The position numbers and the translations under genes were made by a program. Below, one piece after another: positions 5,983 through 6,939 of a stretch of 6,939 nt of DNA. The DNA is from Kiritimatiellia bacterium (GTDB taxonomy: Bacteria > Verrucomicrobiota > Kiritimatiellia > RFP12 > UBA1067). Each line of letters begins with the position of its first letter. The stretch's first letter is position 1. Below the pieces are notes generated by a model, which ran no database searches, was not told the DNA's origin, and saw nothing but the letters and a program-made list of their open reading frames with translations. The stretch is from positions 1 through 6,939 of the forward strand of contig JAFRNO010000697.1 in NCBI GenBank assembly GCA_017430155.1, given 5' to 3'.

Positions 5983-6939
5983 ATGGCGCAGTTTGCCGAG
6001 GCCATCCCGCATCTTCTTTTGCGCGTTTTCGCGCCCGCGCTGGGCATCACTCTTGTGGCTTGGCTGGTCATGCTGTTCGTCCAGCTCTTCTCGGGGAAGC
6101 GACACTCCTGTCGCCTCGGCAAGCCCGTCTGGGCGGGACTCGCCGCGCTCGCAATCGTCTGCACGACGCTGTGCGGCAAGAACACGAACGGCGTGCAGGG
6201 AGTCGGCGGACCTCTTCTCCAATTCAACCCGCCGCTTGCCCTCACCGTCACGCCCGAGGACATCACCAACGGCTGGCGGGTGGCGGAGGAAACAGAAGCC
6301 GAGTCGTTTGCGCAGCCATCCGCCAATGCGATCACGAACGAACCCTGGCGCCGTCGCGGCGCGTTCGATGACGCTCTCCGCATCCCCGCCAACGGATGGT
6401 CGTATCCTTACGCAACGGGCGTGACCGTCCTCGCGCGCGGCGAGCTGCGCACAAGCATCCGCGCGCACGACTTCCCGCGTCCGTTTGTCCAAGACCTCTC
6501 GCTCGTACCTTTTGTCAACTGGCCCCTGCTTCCTGAAGGACGGCGTGAGAGCGTCTTTTGGTACGACGCCACGCCGTCCAACACGCTGCTGACGACCTGG
6601 TGGAATGCCGCGCTTGGACGCGATGCGACGAACCCCGTCAACTTTCAGGCGGAACTTTTCCCCAACGGGGGTTTCACCTACCGCTACGAAGACCGTACGG
6701 TGCGCCATGCGCGCGTGTGGCCGTTCGACTGGGACGACGACGGGCTGGAGAATACCGTCGATCCCGATCCGCTCACGCCGGGACCCGACGCCCACGGCAC
6801 GAACGCCGAGTGGTACAACACCGTTTGCTCCAACGTGCTGGAGGCGGTCGCCACAAGTTACGACCCGACCGGGGGAGGGACGCGCTCCTGCGCGTCCGCC
6901 GAACTCTCGTGGCGCGAGGGCGTCAACTCCAACGACTAC
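5983..6939 (+). CDS. Large membrane-anchored extracytoplasmic protein, 3' end cut by window
   Basis: The frame from ATG 5983 stays open for 319 codons to the last base. Two hydrophobic segments lie at the N-terminus, about residues 15-36 (VFAPALGITLVAWLVMLF) and 48-64, separated by a basic loop (KRHSCRLGK). The remaining part is soluble, Trp/Asn/Pro-rich and without cytoplasmic enzyme motifs, so it is probably outside the membrane. Asp249-Pro263 (DWDDDGLENTVDPDP) resembles a calcium-binding thrombospondin type 3 or EF-like loop (DxDxDGxxxxxD). Inference: a large cell-surface or adhesin-like protein; similar architectures (anchor plus D-x-D-D-D-G loops) occur in big secreted proteins of PVC bacteria. 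It is the second gene of the unit starting at 5850. The function and full length cannot be given. Confidence 0.8.
   Translation, partial: MAQFAEAIPHLLLRVFAPALGITLVAWLVMLFVQLFSGKRHSCRLGKPVWAGLAALAIVCTTLCGKNTNGVQGVGGPLLQFNPPLALTVTPEDITNGWRVAEETEAESFAQPSANAITNEPWRRRGAFDDALRIPANGWSYPYATGVTVLARGELRTSIRAHDFPRPFVQDLSLVPFVNWPLLPEGRRESVFWYDATPSNTLLTTWWNAALGRDATNPVNFQAELFPNGGFTYRYEDRTVRHARVWPFDWDDDGLENTVDPDPLTPGPDAHGTNAEWYNTVCSNVLEAVATSYDPTGGGTRSCASAELSWREGVNSNDY

Noticed and set aside
5876..6424. 182-codon + strand frame rich in Ser and Arg
   Set aside because: It overlaps the better frame at 5983, which has a strong ribosome binding site, membrane segments and no stop. The 182-codon frame looks like a +1 shadow.
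5959..6795. 278-codon - strand frame over the last gene
   Set aside because: Charged, Arg/Val-rich antisense shadow with no motif.

Overview
This is a high-GC window (roughly 60-65% by eye) read entirely on the + strand, from what looks like an uncultured strict anaerobe. Three features suggest a PVC-superphylum member of the Kiritimatiellota/Lentisphaerota kind, possibly from gut or sediment: a formylglycine-generating-enzyme-like (SUMF1-like) protein, Tat signals on adjacent catalytic proteins, and a large N-terminally anchored protein with an Asp-rich calcium-type loop. This assignment rests on style of gene content and is an inference; there is no rRNA or marker gene to confirm it.

Region 1 (start to 5551) is a compact, probably single transcription unit of four genes: (a) the C-terminal part of a SUMF1-like protein; (b) a full-length glycyl radical enzyme (GRE) of the pyruvate formate-lyase superfamily; (c) a Tat-exported calcineurin-like metallophosphoesterase with a bacterial Ig-like tail; (d) a radical-SAM glycyl-radical-enzyme activase. 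Gaps are 12, 21 and -4 bases. The GRE and its activase form an obvious functional pair: the activase uses SAM and a [4Fe-4S] cluster to install the radical on Gly764 of the GRE. The chemistry of the GRE cannot be named from sequence. Its active-site motif is C-C-G-C-W-D-P, with Asp where the eliminase and decarboxylase GREs usually have Glu.

The striking point is that the GRE begins with a textbook twin-arginine leader (T-R-R-K-F, then a short Ala-rich stretch ending in G-G-C). The phosphoesterase next door also has a Tat leader, while the activase has none. If real, the GRE would be folded and activated in the cytoplasm and then exported, possibly as a lipoprotein. I know of no established GRE with that location. 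This is the candidate undescribed system of the window.

Region 2 (5552-5849) is about 300 bases without a convincing gene. It holds a candidate 34-codon ORF with a well-placed Shine-Dalgarno, a cluster of three AAGGGTT repeats that can fold into small hairpins, and an extended -10 promoter. No clear Rho-independent terminator was seen.

Region 3 (5850 to the end) starts a second unit: a 42-aa hydrophobic small protein whose ATG falls where transcription should begin (possible leaderless mRNA). It is followed, with a strong Shine-Dalgarno inside the end of the small gene, by a large protein with two N-terminal membrane segments that runs off the window with no stop in 319 codons.
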